Source: a virus
DNA length: 23,287 nt
IMG/VR virus record: IMGVR_UViG_3300023109_000147
Location: 1-23,287 of that record
Reading direction: 5' to 3' (one strand)
Part shown: positions 21,940-23,287 of the stretch, piece by piece
Numbering within the stretch: the stretch's first letter is position 1
How the letters are laid out: each line of letters opens with the position of its first letter
Made by a program: the position numbers and the translations under genes
Notes under the pieces: model-generated
The model's input: the letters and a program-made list of their open reading frames with translations, nothing else
Database searches by the model: none
Told to the model about the DNA's origin: nothing

Positions 21940-23287
21940 ATGCAAAATACAGATACACTTTCTAAATACGGACAATCTTTTCAAACCAAAGTAATATCAA
22001 CTTTGATTGCAGATTCTCGTATATTGGATACCCTTAGTGAAATTATACATCCTAAATTTTTTGAGGCAGAATCTAATAAGTGGATTGTTGATGAAGTAAT
22101 TAATTACTATGATGAATTTAAGAAACCACCAACTTTAGATGTATTCAAATCAGAAATATCTAAATTAGAAGATAGGGGTTTTCAAAAAAACATAATAGAA
22201 CAACTAAAATCTGTATTTACTAAAGTTGGTGATTCTGACTTAGATTATGTAAAGAAAGAATTTTCAAACTTTTGTATTAATCAAAATCTTAAAGAAGCAA
22301 TTGTACAATCTGTTGATTTACTAAAAGCTGGTTCTTATGATAGAATCAAAGATTTGGTAGATAAAGCAATGAAGGTAGGAGTTGATTCTGATTTGGGACA
22401 TGATTATCTATTAGATTTCGAAGAAAGAACAACTGAAATTAATAGAAATTCAGTTCCAACTGGCTGGGATTGTATTAACGAAGTTATGGATGGTGGTTTA
22501 GGTCCTGGTGAATTGGGTGTTGCAGTTGCTCCATCTGGTGTTGGAAAGACTTGGGTATTATGTGCACTTGGTGCTGCCGCAGTTAAGGCAGGTCTTAATG
22601 TTGTACATTATTCTTTAGAACTTTCTGAACATTATGTTGGGCAGAGATATGATACTGTTTTTACTCAAATTCCATCATCTGATGTGAAGGAAAAGAAAGA
22701 AACTGTATTAGAAAAGATATCGAGATTAAAAGGTAAACTTTTAATTAAGTATTATCCACCGAAGGGTGTATCTCCCAAGAAGATAGAGGCACATATTGAG
22801 AAGATGACTGCAGCAGGTAATAAACCTGATTTAATCATAGTTGATTATGCTGATTTGTTACTTTCTCACACTAATAAATCAGATTCAACGTATGGTGAAC
22901 AAGGTGGTGTTTATATTGAACTAAGAGGTATTAGTGGTGAGTTAGGAATTCCAATTTGGACAGCATCACAAACTAATCGTTCAGCTATTGATTCTGAAGT
23001 TATTGAAGCAGATAAGATTGCAGATTCTTATGCTAAAGTTATGAATGCTGATTTCATTATGAGTATCAGTAGAAAATCTAAAGATAAGTTAAATAATACT
23101 GCTAGATTTCATATTATGAAAAATAGATTTGGACCCGATGGAATTACATTTCCATCTAAGATGGATACAAATACAGGTTTTATTGAAGTGTACGATGGTA
23201 ATTCTTCCGATGGGATTATTACACAAAAGGAATCCGCTGATGGAGGGCAGATGGAAAAAAAGTTACTCCATAAAAAATATGTAGAGA
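21940..23287 (+). CDS. DnaB-type replicative helicase, 3' end missing
   Basis: 449 residues visible; the frame runs off the right edge. Ring-shaped 5'-3' helicase that drives the fork. The N-terminal domain is about 1-155, and the ATPase domain follows from about 160. PTGWDCINEVMDGGL (173-187) precedes Walker A APSGVGKTW (197-205). YSLELSE (224-230) holds the conserved Glu region, Walker B LIIVDYADLL is at 298-307, motif H4 TASQTNRSA at 341-349, and KNRFGPDG (394-401) matches the arginine-finger motif. This arrangement fits the T4 gp41/DnaB group. It has its own host-type promoter, so it may be an early gene separate from the SSB-UvsX-FEN operon. The start ATG is the first in frame after the promoter. 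No stop is seen before the window ends. Confidence 0.93.
   Translation, partial: MQNTDTLSKYGQSFQTKVISTLIADSRILDTLSEIIHPKFFEAESNKWIVDEVINYYDEFKKPPTLDVFKSEISKLEDRGFQKNIIEQLKSVFTKVGDSDLDYVKKEFSNFCINQNLKEAIVQSVDLLKAGSYDRIKDLVDKAMKVGVDSDLGHDYLLDFEERTTEINRNSVPTGWDCINEVMDGGLGPGELGVAVAPSGVGKTWVLCALGAAAVKAGLNVVHYSLELSEHYVGQRYDTVFTQIPSSDVKEKKETVLEKISRLKGKLLIKYYPPKGVSPKKIEAHIEKMTAAGNKPDLIIVDYADLLLSHTNKSDSTYGEQGGVYIELRGISGELGIPIWTASQTNRSAIDSEVIEADKIADSYAKVMNADFIMSISRKSKDKLNNTARFHIMKNRFGPDGITFPSKMDTNTGFIEVYDGNSSDGIITQKESADGGQMEKKLLHKKYVE

Overview
This window is part of a tailed bacteriophage genome with a contractile (myovirus) tail. All recognisable genes lie on the + strand. Tail sheath, tail tube, gp26-like baseplate protein, gp32-like SSB, RecA/UvsX, FEN/RNase H and DnaB-type helicase place it in the broad T4-like marine group. 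The host is most likely a member of Bacteroidetes (Flavobacteriia-like). This rests on the very AT-rich DNA, the A-rich leaders in place of Shine-Dalgarno sites, and four copies of the Bacteroidetes -7 box TATATTTG, three of them exactly 20 nt downstream of a TTG.

Layout. 1-2685: tail sheath (left end cut off) and tail tube. 2714-3782: a terminator-bounded unit with a gp26-like gene and an overlapping +1-frame extension, in the place where tail phages keep their frameshifted tail-assembly chaperones. 3788-11282: one long tail/baseplate operon (small protein, tape measure, baseplate protein, LysM-type protein, gp27/gpD-like hub, small protein). 11284-12587: a compact family A DNA polymerase driven by a host-type promoter in the middle of the structural genes. 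12587-14677: a large unrecognised protein. 14701-18410: a conserved small protein, an L,D-transpeptidase-like lysis candidate, a Trp/Tyr-rich tail-fibre-like protein, two small paralogues and a flavin-dependent tryptophan-halogenase-family enzyme. 18411-18639: a dense regulatory leader. 18640-23287: the replication/recombination module (SSB, RecA/UvsX, small protein, FEN nuclease, DnaB-type helicase cut off by the right end).

Two promoter classes can be read. The host-type class (TTG-N20-TATATTTG) stands before the polymerase, twice before the SSB, and in weaker form before the helicase. A second box, (A/G)ATATTTAT(A/T), stands before the tube, tape-measure operon, large unknown protein, lysis/halogenase region and SSB. 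It probably marks phage-specific (late) transcription. Hairpin terminators separate several of these units.

The points most worth following are: complete absence of GATC on my read-through; the likely programmed frameshift in a T7 run; the two promoter classes; the small polymerase with altered motifs B and C; the halogenase beside fibre-like genes; and a gp32-like SSB with no cysteines. No tRNA, CRISPR array, insertion sequence or minus-strand gene could be supported, and there is no gene-free stretch longer than 300 bases.
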